Shown here piece by piece: positions 17,722-27,092 of a stretch of 64,000 nt of DNA (positions are counted from its first letter, which is position 1; each line of letters opens with the position of its first letter). The notes below the pieces were generated by a model. The model was not told the origin of the DNA, did no database searches, and saw only the letters and a program-made list of their open reading frames with translations. This DNA comes from Acinetobacter calcoaceticus (lineage in GTDB: Bacteria > Pseudomonadota > Gammaproteobacteria > Pseudomonadales > Moraxellaceae), in assembly GCF_900520355.1 (NCBI RefSeq), contig NZ_LS999521.1, forward strand, positions 2,356,001 through 2,420,000, written 5' to 3'. The position numbers and the translations under genes were made by a program.

Positions 17722-18876
17722 TTAGGCTGTAGCATCCCTAATCATGTTTTTAGCAATAATAATTTGTTGAACTTGCGTGGTTCCTTCATATAAACGGAAC
17801 AAACGCACATCTCGGTAAAAACGTTCAATGGCATAATCACTGATGTAACCCGCCCCGCCATGAATCTGTACACAACGATCTGCAACTCGGCCACACATTT
17901 CGGTCGCAAACATTTTTGCGCAAGATGCTTCTGTACTAATATTTTCACCATTGTCACGACGGCGTGCTGCATCTAATACCATACATTTAGCGGCATAAAT
18001 TTCGGCTTTTGAGTCCGCGAGCATGGCTTGAATAAGCTGGAAGTTAGCAATCGGTTGGCCAAATTGTTTACGTTCAATAGCATAGAGAAGTGCATCATTT
18101 AGCATGCGCTCTGCAACACCCACGCTATATGCCCCAATGTGCAAACGACCTTTATCAAGCACTTTCATTGCAGTTTTAAAACCAATTCCCTCAACACCAC
18201 CAATGAGTGCAGAAGCAGGAATCCGGCAATTTTCAAAAATCACATCACACGTATGCGAACCTTTTTGTCCCATTTTTTGGTCAATTTTGCCTAAAGTAAT
18301 GCCTGGTGTATTTGCTTCTACTAAAAAAGCTGAAATACCCCCCGACCCTTTAATTTCAGGATTAGTTCGTGCCATGACCGTGAAAGTTGCAGCATGCGGC
18401 GCATTGGTAATAAAACGCTTGGTGCCGTTTAGAACGTAAAAATCGCCGTCTTTTACTGCACTGGTTTTTAAAGATGCAGCATCAGAACCAGATTCAGGCT
18501 CGGTTAAACAAAATGAACCAATAATTTCACCGCTTGCGTAACGTGGTAAATATTTTTGTTTTTGCTCTTCTGTGCCATCAATCAAAATCGCGCTTGAACC
18601 AATACCGTTATTGGTACCAATTAAAGAACGAAAAGCTGGTGAAGTTTGTCCCAGCTCAAATGCGACTCTTACCTCTTCTTCCATGGTGATGCCTAAGCCA
18701 CCATATTCTTCTGGAATTGTGAGTCCGAACAAACCGAGTTCACGCATTTGCTGCACAATGTCATCCGGAATTTTATCTTTCTCTACCACTTCGTTTTCAC
18801 GAGGGATCAATTCATTTTTTACAAAATCTCGAATTGTTGAAAGTAATTGCTCCAACATCCCTTCATCACGGATCAT
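17722..18876 (-). CDS. dcaA: Acyl-CoA dehydrogenase of the dicarboxylate pathway
   Basis: A 384-residue flavoprotein of normal family length: FCLTEPESGSDAASLKT (flavin-binding middle domain), QIHGGAGYISDYAIER and the catalytic-glutamate motif RLYEGTTQVQQ near residue 363. It would form the trans-2-enoyl-CoA from adipyl-CoA-like substrates in the cytoplasm. It leads the minus-strand operon (GGGAG before the ATG) and is divergent from the enoyl-CoA hydratase gene, so the two arms encode successive steps. A near-identical paralogue lies at 30554. Confidence 0.85.
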   Translation of the reverse strand: MIRDEGMLEQLLSTIRDFVKNELIPRENEVVEKDKIPDDIVQQMRELGLFGLTIPEEYGGLGITMEEEVRVAFELGQTSPAFRSLIGTNNGIGSSAILIDGTEEQKQKYLPRYASGEIIGSFCLTEPESGSDAASLKTSAVKDGDFYVLNGTKRFITNAPHAATFTVMARTNPEIKGSGGISAFLVEANTPGITLGKIDQKMGQKGSHTCDVIFENCRIPASALIGGVEGIGFKTAMKVLDKGRLHIGAYSVGVAERMLNDALLYAIERKQFGQPIANFQLIQAMLADSKAEIYAAKCMVLDAARRRDNGENISTEASCAKMFATEMCGRVADRCVQIHGGAGYISDYAIERFYRDVRLFRLYEGTTQVQQIIIAKNMIRDATA

Positions 18877-19187
18877 TAATGGTCTCCCTTCTTATATATT
18901 TCCATCGTACCCATCAGCCATATTTAGCTTTTCTGGCTACCATGTTTTAAATCTTGTTTACTGCAGATGTGTTTCATAGTACGAGAACGAAAATACAAAT
19001 TTCAAGCTTTTTTGAAAATTAATTTCGTTTAACGAAATTTAAAAATAGACCAATACGTAATATCAATAACTTACAATCAAAATGGATTTATAAACACTCT
19101 ATTCAACTAAATAAGACTTGAAATAAATTCCAAAATAAGCATCATAAAAGGAATATAGTTTTGATATGCGAAACAAGGAATTCAAAA
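18877..19187. other. Divergent control region of the two dca-like arms
   Basis: AT-rich intergenic DNA between the dehydrogenase (-) and hydratase (+) genes. Apart from the palindrome at 19021-19039, no gene or RNA is seen. Confidence 0.7.
19021..19039. promoter_or_regulatory. IclR-type palindrome, site 2
   Basis: AATTTCGTTTAACGAAATT: perfect 9-bp arms around a central T, roughly midway between the two divergent start codons. It is the longest perfect member of the TTTCG-N5-CGAAA family in this window and the best candidate operator for the flanking IclR proteins. Confidence 0.65.
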
Positions 19188-19976
19188 ATGAGTGCAATCA
19201 CAGGGAACAATTTCGTAGAAATCGACTTTTCTATTTCAAAAATAGCTGTAGTAAAAATAAACCGGCCTGAAGCTAAAAATGCACTCAACACTGAAGTTCG
19301 CAAACAATTAGCACAAGTCTTCACAGAATTAAGTTTTAACGATGAGATCAATGCTGTTGTACTGACGGGCGGCGAAGAAGTTTTTGCCGCTGGTGCAGAT
19401 TTAAAAGAAATGGCAACCGCAACTTCCACAGAAATGTTATTACGCCATACCGAGCGCTACTGGAATGCGATTGCCCAGTGCCCTAAACCTGTCATTGCTG
19501 CGGTAAATGGTTATGCATTGGGTGGCGGATGTGAATTGGCAATGCATGCCGATATTATTATTGCAGGCAAAGGTGCGACTTTTGGTCAACCAGAAATTAA
19601 AGTCGGGTTAATGCCGGGTGCTGGCGGCACACAACGTTTATTTCGTGCAGTCGGTAAGTTTCATGCCATGCGCATGATTATGACAGGTGCAATGGTGAAG
19701 GCTGAAGAAGCTTATATCATTGGGCTTGTTTCACAAGTGACTGAAGACGACCAAACTATTCCCACCGCTATTCAAATGGCGCAAAGCCTAGCAAAAATGC
19801 CTCCTATCGCCTTGCAACAAATTAAAGAAGTTGCACTTATGAGTGAAGATGTTCCATTAAATGCAGGCTTAACCCTAGAGCGTAAAGCATTCCAACTGCT
19901 GTTCTCTACCGAAGATAAAAATGAAGGTGTTCAAGCTTTTATTGAAAAACGCAAACCATCTTATCAAGGTAAATAA
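19188..19976 (+). CDS. dcaE: Enoyl-CoA hydratase
   Basis: A 262-residue crotonase. The oxyanion-hole glycine region AAGADLKEMA and the sequence GYALGGGCELAMHADI with the first catalytic Glu are present, followed by FGQPEIKVGLMPGAGGTQRL with the second. Both glutamates point to true hydratase activity. AAGGA precedes the ATG at 19188, whereas the upstream TTG at 19161 has none. It is the first gene of the plus-strand arm and would hydrate 2,3-didehydroadipyl-CoA in an adipate-type pathway. Confidence 0.88.
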   Translation: MSAITGNNFVEIDFSISKIAVVKINRPEAKNALNTEVRKQLAQVFTELSFNDEINAVVLTGGEEVFAAGADLKEMATATSTEMLLRHTERYWNAIAQCPKPVIAAVNGYALGGGCELAMHADIIIAGKGATFGQPEIKVGLMPGAGGTQRLFRAVGKFHAMRMIMTGAMVKAEEAYIIGLVSQVTEDDQTIPTAIQMAQSLAKMPPIALQQIKEVALMSEDVPLNAGLTLERKAFQLLFSTEDKNEGVQAFIEKRKPSYQGK

Positions 19977-20005
19977 TTTAAATAGATAACAACAAAGGAA
20001 TGAAA

Positions 20006-20767
20006 ATGGCTAAAAAAGTATTTATTAGTGCAGGCGGTTCAGGGATTGGACGATGCATTGCTGAGGCATTTTTAAACAACGATTATGAAGTTTTCGTTTG
20101 CGATATTAATGCTCAAAGTCTAGAACAGTTTCAGAGAGATTATCCAAAGTTGCACATACATGCATGTGATTTAGCAGAGCCTGAGCAAATTAAGCTTATG
20201 TTTGCCCAAGCAGTCCAAAAACTTGGCCATATTGATGTTTTGGTGAACAACACAGGCATTTCAGGCCCAACCATTGCCGCAGATGAACTGAGTTTTGATG
20301 ACTGGAATACGGTGATTAATTTGAATCTGAATAGCACTTTTTTAATTACTCAATTAGCGATTCCCTTGTTAAAGCAATCAGGCGCTGGTGTCATTATTAA
20401 TATGTCATCAATTGCAGGTCGCTTAGGCTATCCATATCGTTTGGCGTATTCCACTTCAAAATGGGGTCTCATTGGTTTTACTAAAACGCTTTCTATGGAA
20501 CTCGGTGCAGATAATATTCGAGTTAACGCGATTCTTCCGGGTGCTGTTGATGGTGACCGTGTCCAACGCGTTCTACAGGCCCGCGCAGATGTCGCCCATA
20601 GCTCACTTGAAGAAGTGACTCAAAACGCACTGAAAAATCAGTCGCTCAAATATTTTGTAAATCCGAAACACATTGCAGATTTATGCCTATTTTTAGCCTC
20701 TGACAGTGGACGTTCTATTTCAGGCCAGATCTTACCAATTGATGGTGATAAACAATGCTTAAGTTAA
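20006..20767 (+). CDS. Short-chain dehydrogenase/reductase
   Basis: A 253-residue classical SDR: cofactor loop GGSGIGR near the N terminus, VNNTGIS (usually NNAG), a catalytic Ser in MSSIAGR, and the YSTSK active site near residue 149. The Asp after the second strand (FVCDINA) favours NAD over NADP. Of two in-frame ATGs, 20006 has AAAGGA at proper spacing. It sits between hydratase and 3-hydroxyacyl-CoA dehydrogenase genes. The dca set of Acinetobacter ADP1 includes a gene named dcaC, but I cannot confirm it is this one. It may oxidise a hydroxyacyl intermediate. Confidence 0.8.
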   Translation: MAKKVFISAGGSGIGRCIAEAFLNNDYEVFVCDINAQSLEQFQRDYPKLHIHACDLAEPEQIKLMFAQAVQKLGHIDVLVNNTGISGPTIAADELSFDDWNTVINLNLNSTFLITQLAIPLLKQSGAGVIINMSSIAGRLGYPYRLAYSTSKWGLIGFTKTLSMELGADNIRVNAILPGAVDGDRVQRVLQARADVAHSSLEEVTQNALKNQSLKYFVNPKHIADLCLFLASDSGRSISGQILPIDGDKQCLS

Positions 20768-20828
20768 ATCACCAACCCTTATTTATCCGCTTAATTTCAA
20801 ATACAGATCAATAATCAGGATGATCGAC

Positions 20829-22352
20829 ATGACTTATGATATTAAAAGCATGGCTGTGATTGGTGTAGGTATTATGGGCAGCGGTATTGCTCAAATTGCT
20901 GCACAATCAGGACATACCACTTATTTATATGATGCTAAAGCAGGTGCAGCAGAACAAGCAAAAGAAAAACTTGCTGCTACATTTCAAAAGTTGGTCGACA
21001 AAAATAAAATTACGGCTGAACAAGCAGCATCGGCAAATAGTCATTTAATTGTTGCGCAACAAATTGAAGATTTAAAAGATTGTGACCTGATTGTAGAAGC
21101 CATTGTTGAACGTCTAGATATCAAACAAAGTTTAATGCAACAACTTGAAGAGGTTGTTTCCGAAAATACTATCCTAGCTTCCAACACTTCTTCTCTTTCT
21201 ATCACGGCAATTGCTGCAAACTGCAAAAAACCTGAACGTGTGGTGGGCTACCATTTCTTTAACCCTGTTCCACTCATGAAAGTTGTTGAGGTCATTCGTG
21301 GTTTAAAAACTGACCCAAGTATAATTGATGCTTTAGATAAACTATCACGTGCTATGGGCCACCGCCCGGTGGTTGCTAAGGACACACCAGGATTTATTAT
21401 TAATCATGCGGGTCGGGCTTACGGAACTGAAGCTCTCAAAATTTTAAATGAAAACGTCTGCGATATTAGCGAAATTGACCGAATTTTACGTGATGGTGTT
21501 GGTTTTAGAATGGGGCCTTTTGAACTGCTCGATTTAACAGGACTTGATGTTTCACATCCTGTGATGGAATCGATTTACCATCAATATTATGAAGAAGCAC
21601 GCTACAAACCAAGTCCTTTAACCAAGCAACTGTTAGACGCCAAACAACTTGGACGCAAAACCAATCAAGGTTTTTATAATTATGAAACTGATTCAAAAAC
21701 AGGTGAAGAACCCGCCAAGTTTGTAGAGCGTTTAGAACAATATCCAAAAGTTTGGGTAGCGGCAGATTTCTCTGAAGATAAAACACAGCTCGAAGACTAT
21801 TTAACTCAGCAAAATATTACTTTAGACACCAATCCTGAACCGCAATCAGACAGTTTATGTTTACTGGCTTGTTACGGTGAAGATACAACTCAAGCGGCTA
21901 TTCGCCTAGGGGTTAACCCAGAACGAGCTGTTGCTATAGACATGCTTTATGGCATTGCAAAGCATCGTACATTAATGCCATCACTTGTCACAAAAGCTGA
22001 CTACCATCAGGCAGCTCACTCTATTTTCAATTTAGATGGAAATATGGTCAGCATGATTGCTGAAAGTATTGGCTTTGTTGCTCAGCGTGTTTTGTCCATG
22101 GTCATTAATTTAGGTTGCGATATTGCCCAGCAAAATGTTGCAACAGTAGATGATATCAATGCTGCTGTCCGCTTAGGTCTAGGTTATCCATTTGGCCCAA
22201 TTGAATGGGGCGATCAGATCGGTAGCGAAAAAATCTTACTTATTCTAAACCGCATATCGAATTTAACCCACGATCCACGCTACCGCCCTAGCCCATGGTT
22301 ACAGCGTCGTGTCGCGCTTAATTTACCGCTTACTTTTACTAATGAGTTTTGA
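20829..22352 (+). CDS. dcaH: 3-hydroxyacyl-CoA dehydrogenase (3-hydroxyadipyl-CoA type)
   Basis: A 507-residue protein with the NAD-binding GVGIMGSGIA at the N terminus, the family stretch NTSSLSITAIA and GYHFFNPVPLMKVVEVI (with the catalytic His), then two C-terminal 3HCDH domains. This double C-terminal domain and length match PaaH/DcaH enzymes acting on 3-hydroxyadipyl-CoA rather than the 280-residue butyryl form. The ATG at 20829 is nine bases after CAGGA; the ATG at 20820 overlaps it. The thiolase gene follows immediately. Confidence 0.88.
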   Translation: MTYDIKSMAVIGVGIMGSGIAQIAAQSGHTTYLYDAKAGAAEQAKEKLAATFQKLVDKNKITAEQAASANSHLIVAQQIEDLKDCDLIVEAIVERLDIKQSLMQQLEEVVSENTILASNTSSLSITAIAANCKKPERVVGYHFFNPVPLMKVVEVIRGLKTDPSIIDALDKLSRAMGHRPVVAKDTPGFIINHAGRAYGTEALKILNENVCDISEIDRILRDGVGFRMGPFELLDLTGLDVSHPVMESIYHQYYEEARYKPSPLTKQLLDAKQLGRKTNQGFYNYETDSKTGEEPAKFVERLEQYPKVWVAADFSEDKTQLEDYLTQQNITLDTNPEPQSDSLCLLACYGEDTTQAAIRLGVNPERAVAIDMLYGIAKHRTLMPSLVTKADYHQAAHSIFNLDGNMVSMIAESIGFVAQRVLSMVINLGCDIAQQNVATVDDINAAVRLGLGYPFGPIEWGDQIGSEKILLILNRISNLTHDPRYRPSPWLQRRVALNLPLTFTNEF

Positions 22353-22366
22353 AAAGGAACTTCTCA

Positions 22367-23572
22367 ATGTTAAATGCTTATATTTATGATGGTTTACGTA
22401 GCCCAATTGGTCGCCATGCAGGTGAACTTGCCTCAATTCGTCCAGATGATTTAGCAGCGACAGTCATTCAAAAGTTACTTGAAAAAACTGGTGTTCCGGG
22501 TGCTGATATTGAAGATGTAATTTTAGGTGATACCAACCAAGCAGGTGAAGATAGCCGTAATGTTGCTAGAAACGCACTTTTACTTGCAGGTTTACCCGTC
22601 ACTGTACCCGGTCAAACCGTAAACCGTCTATGTGCCAGTGGTTTAGCTGCTGTAATTGACTCTGCACGTGCCATTACTTGTGGTGAAGGTGAACTCTATA
22701 TTGCAGGTGGTGTAGAAAGTATGTCACGTGCACCCTTTGTGATGGGTAAAGCCGAAAGTGCTTATAGCCGTGATGCTAAAATTTATGACACCACGATTGG
22801 CTCTCGGTTTCCGAATAAAAAAATTATTGCTCAGTACGGCGGCCATTCAATGCCTGAAACGGGTGATAATGTTGCTGCCGATTTTGGTATTACCCGTGAG
22901 CAAGCAGATTTATTTGCAGCTCAGTCACAAGCCAAATATCAAAAAGCAAAAGAAGAAGGTTTTTTTGCGGGTGAAATTACCCCAATTGAAGTTTTCCAAG
23001 GCAAAAAATTACCGCCAAAACTGGTGTCTGAAGATGAGCACCCTCGCCCAAGTTCAACTGTTGAAGCACTCACAAAGTTAAAACCTTTATTTGAAGGCGG
23101 TGTGGTCACTGCTGGTAATGCTTCAGGTATTAATGACGGTGCAGCAGCATTACTCATTGGTTCAGAAGCTGCAGGCCAAAAATATGGTTTAAAACCAATG
23201 GCAAAAATTTTGTCAGCAGCGGCAGCTGGTATTGAACCACGCATTATGGGTGCTGGTCCTATTGAAGCCATTAAAAAGGCAGTTGCACGTGCAGGGCTAA
23301 CTTTAGATGACATGGACATTATTGAGATTAATGAAGCCTTTGCTTCCCAAGTGTTATCTTGCTTAAAAGGCTTAAATGTTGATTTTAATGACTCTCGCGT
23401 AAATCCAAATGGCGGTGCGATTGCCATTGGACATCCACTTGGTGCTTCTGGCGCTCGTCTTGCTTTAACAGTGGCACGTGAACTTATCCGCCGAAATAAA
23501 AAATATGCTGTCGTAAGCTTATGTATTGGTGTAGGCCAAGGCCTCGCTATGGTGATTGAAAACGTTTCATAA
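22367..23572 (+). CDS. dcaF: 3-oxoadipyl-CoA thiolase (PcaF/DcaF type)
   Basis: A 401-residue thiolase. The nucleophilic Cys is in VNRLCASGLAAV (near residue 90), with NEAFASQ, GHPLGASGARL (His) and CIGVGQG (second Cys) at the C terminus. The motif order and inserts follow PcaF, which splits 3-oxoadipyl-CoA to succinyl-CoA and acetyl-CoA. The frame extends to a TTG at 22349 inside the dehydrogenase gene, but AAGGA nine bases before the ATG at 22367 sets the start. It closes the four-enzyme beta-oxidation set. Confidence 0.9.
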   Translation: MLNAYIYDGLRSPIGRHAGELASIRPDDLAATVIQKLLEKTGVPGADIEDVILGDTNQAGEDSRNVARNALLLAGLPVTVPGQTVNRLCASGLAAVIDSARAITCGEGELYIAGGVESMSRAPFVMGKAESAYSRDAKIYDTTIGSRFPNKKIIAQYGGHSMPETGDNVAADFGITREQADLFAAQSQAKYQKAKEEGFFAGEITPIEVFQGKKLPPKLVSEDEHPRPSSTVEALTKLKPLFEGGVVTAGNASGINDGAAALLIGSEAAGQKYGLKPMAKILSAAAAGIEPRIMGAGPIEAIKKAVARAGLTLDDMDIIEINEAFASQVLSCLKGLNVDFNDSRVNPNGGAIAIGHPLGASGARLALTVARELIRRNKKYAVVSLCIGVGQGLAMVIENVS

Positions 23573-23624
23573 TCATCGAACTAGATATCCATTCATCACA
23601 ACAGCGCAGTGATGAATGGATTTA

Positions 23625-23659
23625 TTTTGCAGAGCGAAATATAATGGCAAAACTTTTGC
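23625..23659. promoter_or_regulatory. IclR-type palindromes, site 3, in the IclR promoter
   Basis: TTTTGCA-G-AGCGAAA at 23625-23639 is a weaker member of the palindrome family; GCAAAACTTTTGC at 23647-23659 is a perfect 6-1-6 repeat right beside it. Both are 20-55 bases before the IclR start codon, fitting autoregulation. Confidence 0.4.
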
Positions 23660-23680
23660 TTTATTATATTTGAGGATCGA

Positions 23681-24514
23681 ATGTCTCAAAACTCGGACAC
23701 TGAAAAACCAATAAATTTTGATGAGATACGTCTCGATCCTATTTCACATATTCATCGGGAAAATAATCCTCAATTTATTGCTTCTTTAGCACGTGGTTTA
23801 GAACTTTTAAGATGCTTTTCTGCAAGTAATCAGGTACTTGGCAACCAAGAACTCGCAAAAATGACAGGTTTACCTAAACCGACCATTGCACGTATTACCA
23901 ATACATTAGTGTCTTTGGGTTATTTAAAACAGTTGCCTAATTCGACCAAATATACATTAGACATTGGTGTTTTATCTTTAGGATATGCAGCATTGTCGAA
24001 TATCTCTATCCGTAATATTGCCCATCAATATATGGAAGAGATGAGCCAATATGTACAAGCTCCTGTGGCAATGGCAACACGTGACCGTCTGAACATGGTG
24101 TATATCGATGTTGTACAAACTGAAACTGCCTTAAATATGCGCCGCCCTATTGGTTCGACTTTGCCACTTCATAGTAGTTCAATGGGAAGAGCCTGTTTAG
24201 CGGCAACCCCAGAACGCGAACGTAATTTTTTACTTGATGCGCTGAAACAAAAAAACGCTGAAAACTGGCCTGCAATTAAACGTTCCCTAGAAAGAGCTTT
24301 CCGAGATTATCAAGATTACGGATATTGTTTGTCTTTAGGTGAATGGCATAAAGAAGTGAACTCGGTCGCTGTACCATTGGTTAGCTCTAAACACGGTCTT
24401 TATGTCTTTAACTGCGGCGCGCCAAGTTTCCATTTAAATCCAGAAAAACTTGAAGGTGAAATTGGACCACGTTTAATTCATATGGTGCACAACATTCAAG
24501 ATGCTTTGAATTAA
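23681..24514 (+). CDS. IclR-family transcriptional regulator, copy 1
   Basis: A 277-residue regulator with an N-terminal winged HTH (about residues 38-95: SLARGLELLRCF, LGNQELAKMTGLPKPTIARI) and the C-terminal IclR effector domain (GSTLPLHSSSMGRACLA). TTGAGGA precedes the ATG. It is closely related to the IclR gene at 28817; each sits in one of the two dca-like modules. PcaU/PobR-type IclR proteins usually activate catabolic operons on binding the substrate; by position this one is a dicarboxylate-pathway regulator. Confidence 0.9.
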   Translation: MSQNSDTEKPINFDEIRLDPISHIHRENNPQFIASLARGLELLRCFSASNQVLGNQELAKMTGLPKPTIARITNTLVSLGYLKQLPNSTKYTLDIGVLSLGYAALSNISIRNIAHQYMEEMSQYVQAPVAMATRDRLNMVYIDVVQTETALNMRRPIGSTLPLHSSSMGRACLAATPERERNFLLDALKQKNAENWPAIKRSLERAFRDYQDYGYCLSLGEWHKEVNSVAVPLVSSKHGLYVFNCGAPSFHLNPEKLEGEIGPRLIHMVHNIQDALN

Positions 24515-24591
24515 ATGCACTACCAACCATGCTTAGAAAAGTAATGGTTGTGATGATTAAAGTTCCTCTTTCATTATGACAAAAAGGCATG

Positions 24592-25761
24592 ATGAAAAAC
24601 GCACTCTATACTCCAACCATTATTTTAATGGCTATTGCAGCAGGCATCTGTACAGGTGGAAATTATTTTAGCCAACCCCTCATTCATTCGATTAGTTTAA
24701 GCTTAGATTTAACCGAAACCACCACGGCATGGGTGCCGACTTTAGCCCAGATTACCTATGCATGTGGTCTACTCTTTTTAATGCCACTAGGCGATATATT
24801 AGAAAAGCGTAAGCTGCTCTTCATCTTTATGTTACTGGCTGCAAGTGGATTAATTATTAGTGGTTTTTCACACAATATTTATCTGCTCTTACTAGGTACA
24901 ATCATTACTGGTCTATTTTCCAGTTCAGCCCAGCTTTTGTTACCGCTTGCAGCAAGTTTGGTTCCCATTCAACAAAGTGGTCGTGTTGTTGGTTTTTTAC
25001 TAAGTGGTCTCATGATGGGGGTTTTATTAGCTCGCTCCCTATCAGGTCTAATGTCTACGCTTTTTGCATGGAATGTGATTTATCTGGTCAGTGGTTTTTT
25101 ATTATTGGTCATCGCCATTATTTTGCACCGTAGCATTGGATTGTTCCCACCCACCAAATCTGAAAACTATGCAAAAACCATCCGCTCACTTCCACAGATT
25201 TTTATCCAAAATCGACGTTTAAGAACTCGAACTTATATTGGTGGTTTTACATTTGCTTGTGTAAGTTTAACCTTTACCACCATGTCATTACTGTTGGCTC
25301 CCGCTCCCTATTTTTTTAGTGACTTTACGATTGGTCTTTTCGGTTTTGTTGGTGTTTTAGGAACTTTCGTTGCCAATTTTTCAGGCAAATTTATTGACCA
25401 AGGGTATATCCATAAAATTTCAATTTATTGCGGTATCGGGCTAATTTTAAGTTGGATTCTTTTTTCACTTTTACCCTACCATTTCGCCTTTTACATTATT
25501 GCCTTACTCATTCTCTACGCTTCACTTTCCGCAGTTCATGTCACCAATCAAAGTATTGTATTTAAGCTCAATCAAGAATTACGTTCACGTTTTAATGCGA
25601 TTTATATGACGGGTTATTTTGCTGGTGGAGCTTTAGGCACCACAGCGGGCAGTTATGCTTGGAAACATTTTGGTTGGACGGGTGTCTGTATTTTAGGCTT
25701 AATTTTTGCCGTCTTGTGTCTTTATTATTGTATTGCCGATGCAAAAGATCAGCACAACTAG
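24592..25761 (+). CDS. MFS transporter, paralogue of the 10988 gene
   Basis: A 389-residue, 12-segment carrier with GICTGGNYFSQPLIHSIS at segment 1, PLGDILEKRK in loop 2-3, and an end like its paralogue (GGALGTTAGSYAWKHFGW). Two adjacent ATGs (24589, 24592) follow AAAGG; the second has the better spacing. The pairing of this gene with the plus arm and its paralogue with the minus arm suggests a shared transport need, perhaps efflux of an intermediate. The substrate is not known. Confidence 0.82.
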   Translation: MKNALYTPTIILMAIAAGICTGGNYFSQPLIHSISLSLDLTETTTAWVPTLAQITYACGLLFLMPLGDILEKRKLLFIFMLLAASGLIISGFSHNIYLLLLGTIITGLFSSSAQLLLPLAASLVPIQQSGRVVGFLLSGLMMGVLLARSLSGLMSTLFAWNVIYLVSGFLLLVIAIILHRSIGLFPPTKSENYAKTIRSLPQIFIQNRRLRTRTYIGGFTFACVSLTFTTMSLLLAPAPYFFSDFTIGLFGFVGVLGTFVANFSGKFIDQGYIHKISIYCGIGLILSWILFSLLPYHFAFYIIALLILYASLSAVHVTNQSIVFKLNQELRSRFNAIYMTGYFAGGALGTTAGSYAWKHFGWTGVCILGLIFAVLCLYYCIADAKDQHN

Positions 25762-25833
25762 CAAGCTTGTACTGATCTTAAACGAATAACTTTCAATAAT
25801 TTCGTGATAAACGTTATGAGCTAAAGTTAAATT

Positions 25834-26805
25834 TTATAAAAGCCCCAATAAACGTCCACGAATAATATCTTCAGCATCTTTAACAATACGGCTGACCAAT
25901 TCATCACAGGTCGGAATATCATGAATCAAACTTGCCACTAACCCACATGACCATGCTCCGGCATTTACATCACCCTCTATCATGACTTTAGGATAAACCC
26001 CTGCAACCTCTTCAATAATATCTTCAAATTTAATGTTATCGCCAAGCGCTTTTTCTTTCGCTACAATTTTTTCGACAGCCACATTATTCAGTACACGCTC
26101 GGTGTTGCGTAAAGCACGCATAATTAAACGGGTATCTCTTTCAGTTGCATTCAGAATTGCCTGTTTCACATTTGCATGAACTGGAGCTTCCTGAGTTGCA
26201 ATAAAACGTGTTCCCATATTAATTCCATCTGCCCCCATAGCTAAAGCTGCCGCGAGTGAGCGTCCATCTGCCATCCCACCTGAAGCAACAAATGGAATTT
26301 CTAATGCATCGGCTGCTAAAGGCAATAGAATCATATTCGGTACATCATCTTCACCTGGGTGCCCACCACACTCAAAACCATCTACAGAAACTGCATCGCA
26401 TCCAATTTGCTGGGCTTTTAGGCTATGTCGAACAGATGTACATTTATGAATCACTTTAATGCCTGCAGCCTTTAAATAAGGCATGACCTGTTCAGGATTA
26501 CGACCCGCTGTTTCTACAACTTTTACTCCGCCCTTAATAATTGCGTCTACAAAACCCGGATAATCTGGTGTATTTACGGTAGGTAAGAAAGTTAAATTCA
26601 CGCCAAAAGGTTTATCAGTCATTTCTCGACAGCGCGCAATTTCTTTTGCTAGATTTTCAGGTGTCCTTTGCGTCAGGCCAGTAATAATGCCTAATCCACC
26701 TGCATTTGAAACCGCAGCTGCAAGCTCCGCAAAACCAACATAATGCATACCACCTTGAATAATCGGGTGCTCGATTTCAAATAATTCTGTAATTTTCGTC
26801 TTCAT
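25834..26805 (-). CDS. Nitronate monooxygenase-family flavoprotein
   Basis: A 323-residue TIM-barrel FMN protein of the 2-nitropropane dioxygenase/nitronate monooxygenase family: HPIIQGGMHYVGFAELAAAV at the N terminus, SVDGFECGGHPGEDDV, and VASGGMADGRSLAAALAMGADGINMGTRF for phosphate/flavin binding. The ATG at 26805 has GTGGA upstream; the frame to 26820 begins at TTG. The name of this family is loose: many members are not nitronate oxidases, and FabK-like or reductase roles occur. It is divergent from the isomerase-like gene. Confidence 0.82.
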   Translation of the reverse strand: MKTKITELFEIEHPIIQGGMHYVGFAELAAAVSNAGGLGIITGLTQRTPENLAKEIARCREMTDKPFGVNLTFLPTVNTPDYPGFVDAIIKGGVKVVETAGRNPEQVMPYLKAAGIKVIHKCTSVRHSLKAQQIGCDAVSVDGFECGGHPGEDDVPNMILLPLAADALEIPFVASGGMADGRSLAAALAMGADGINMGTRFIATQEAPVHANVKQAILNATERDTRLIMRALRNTERVLNNVAVEKIVAKEKALGDNIKFEDIIEEVAGVYPKVMIEGDVNAGAWSCGLVASLIHDIPTCDELVSRIVKDAEDIIRGRLLGLL

Positions 26806-26911
26806 ATTATTTCCACTCAATTTTTATATACCTAGCTTCTGATTTCCTTAGCATGTCTAGGTACTTTATTACCCATAAATCCTATAAACATTTCTAAACT
26901 TATAAAGCTTA

Positions 26912-26934
26912 AAATTTCGTAATACAAAATTTTA
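26912..26934. promoter_or_regulatory. IclR-type palindrome, site 4
   Basis: Core TTTCGTA-A-TACAAAA (26916-26930) extended by AAAA/TTTT to 11-bp arms with a single mismatch. It lies in the 284-base divergent region between the nitronate monooxygenase-like (-) and isomerase-like (+) genes. Confidence 0.55.
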
Positions 26935-27092
26935 TACCACAATATAAAACAAATTAATTGATAATGGAATTTATTTTCGATAGGATCATCTTATTAATTT
27001 AAAGTTTTAATTTCAAATCTATCTAAGAATATTTGGTTTGAATTAACAATAAAGCAAATATTTTTCAAATAGTTAAACAAAAGGAATGAATG

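Noticed and set aside
18572..18979. 135-residue ORF (+) opposite the start of dcaA
   Set aside because: It is antisense to the well-supported acyl-CoA dehydrogenase, with Ser/Pro-rich sequence typical of a shadow frame.
22939..23427. 162-residue ORF (-) opposite the thiolase gene
   Set aside because: The thiolase has all active-site motifs on the other strand; this ORF shows no domain.
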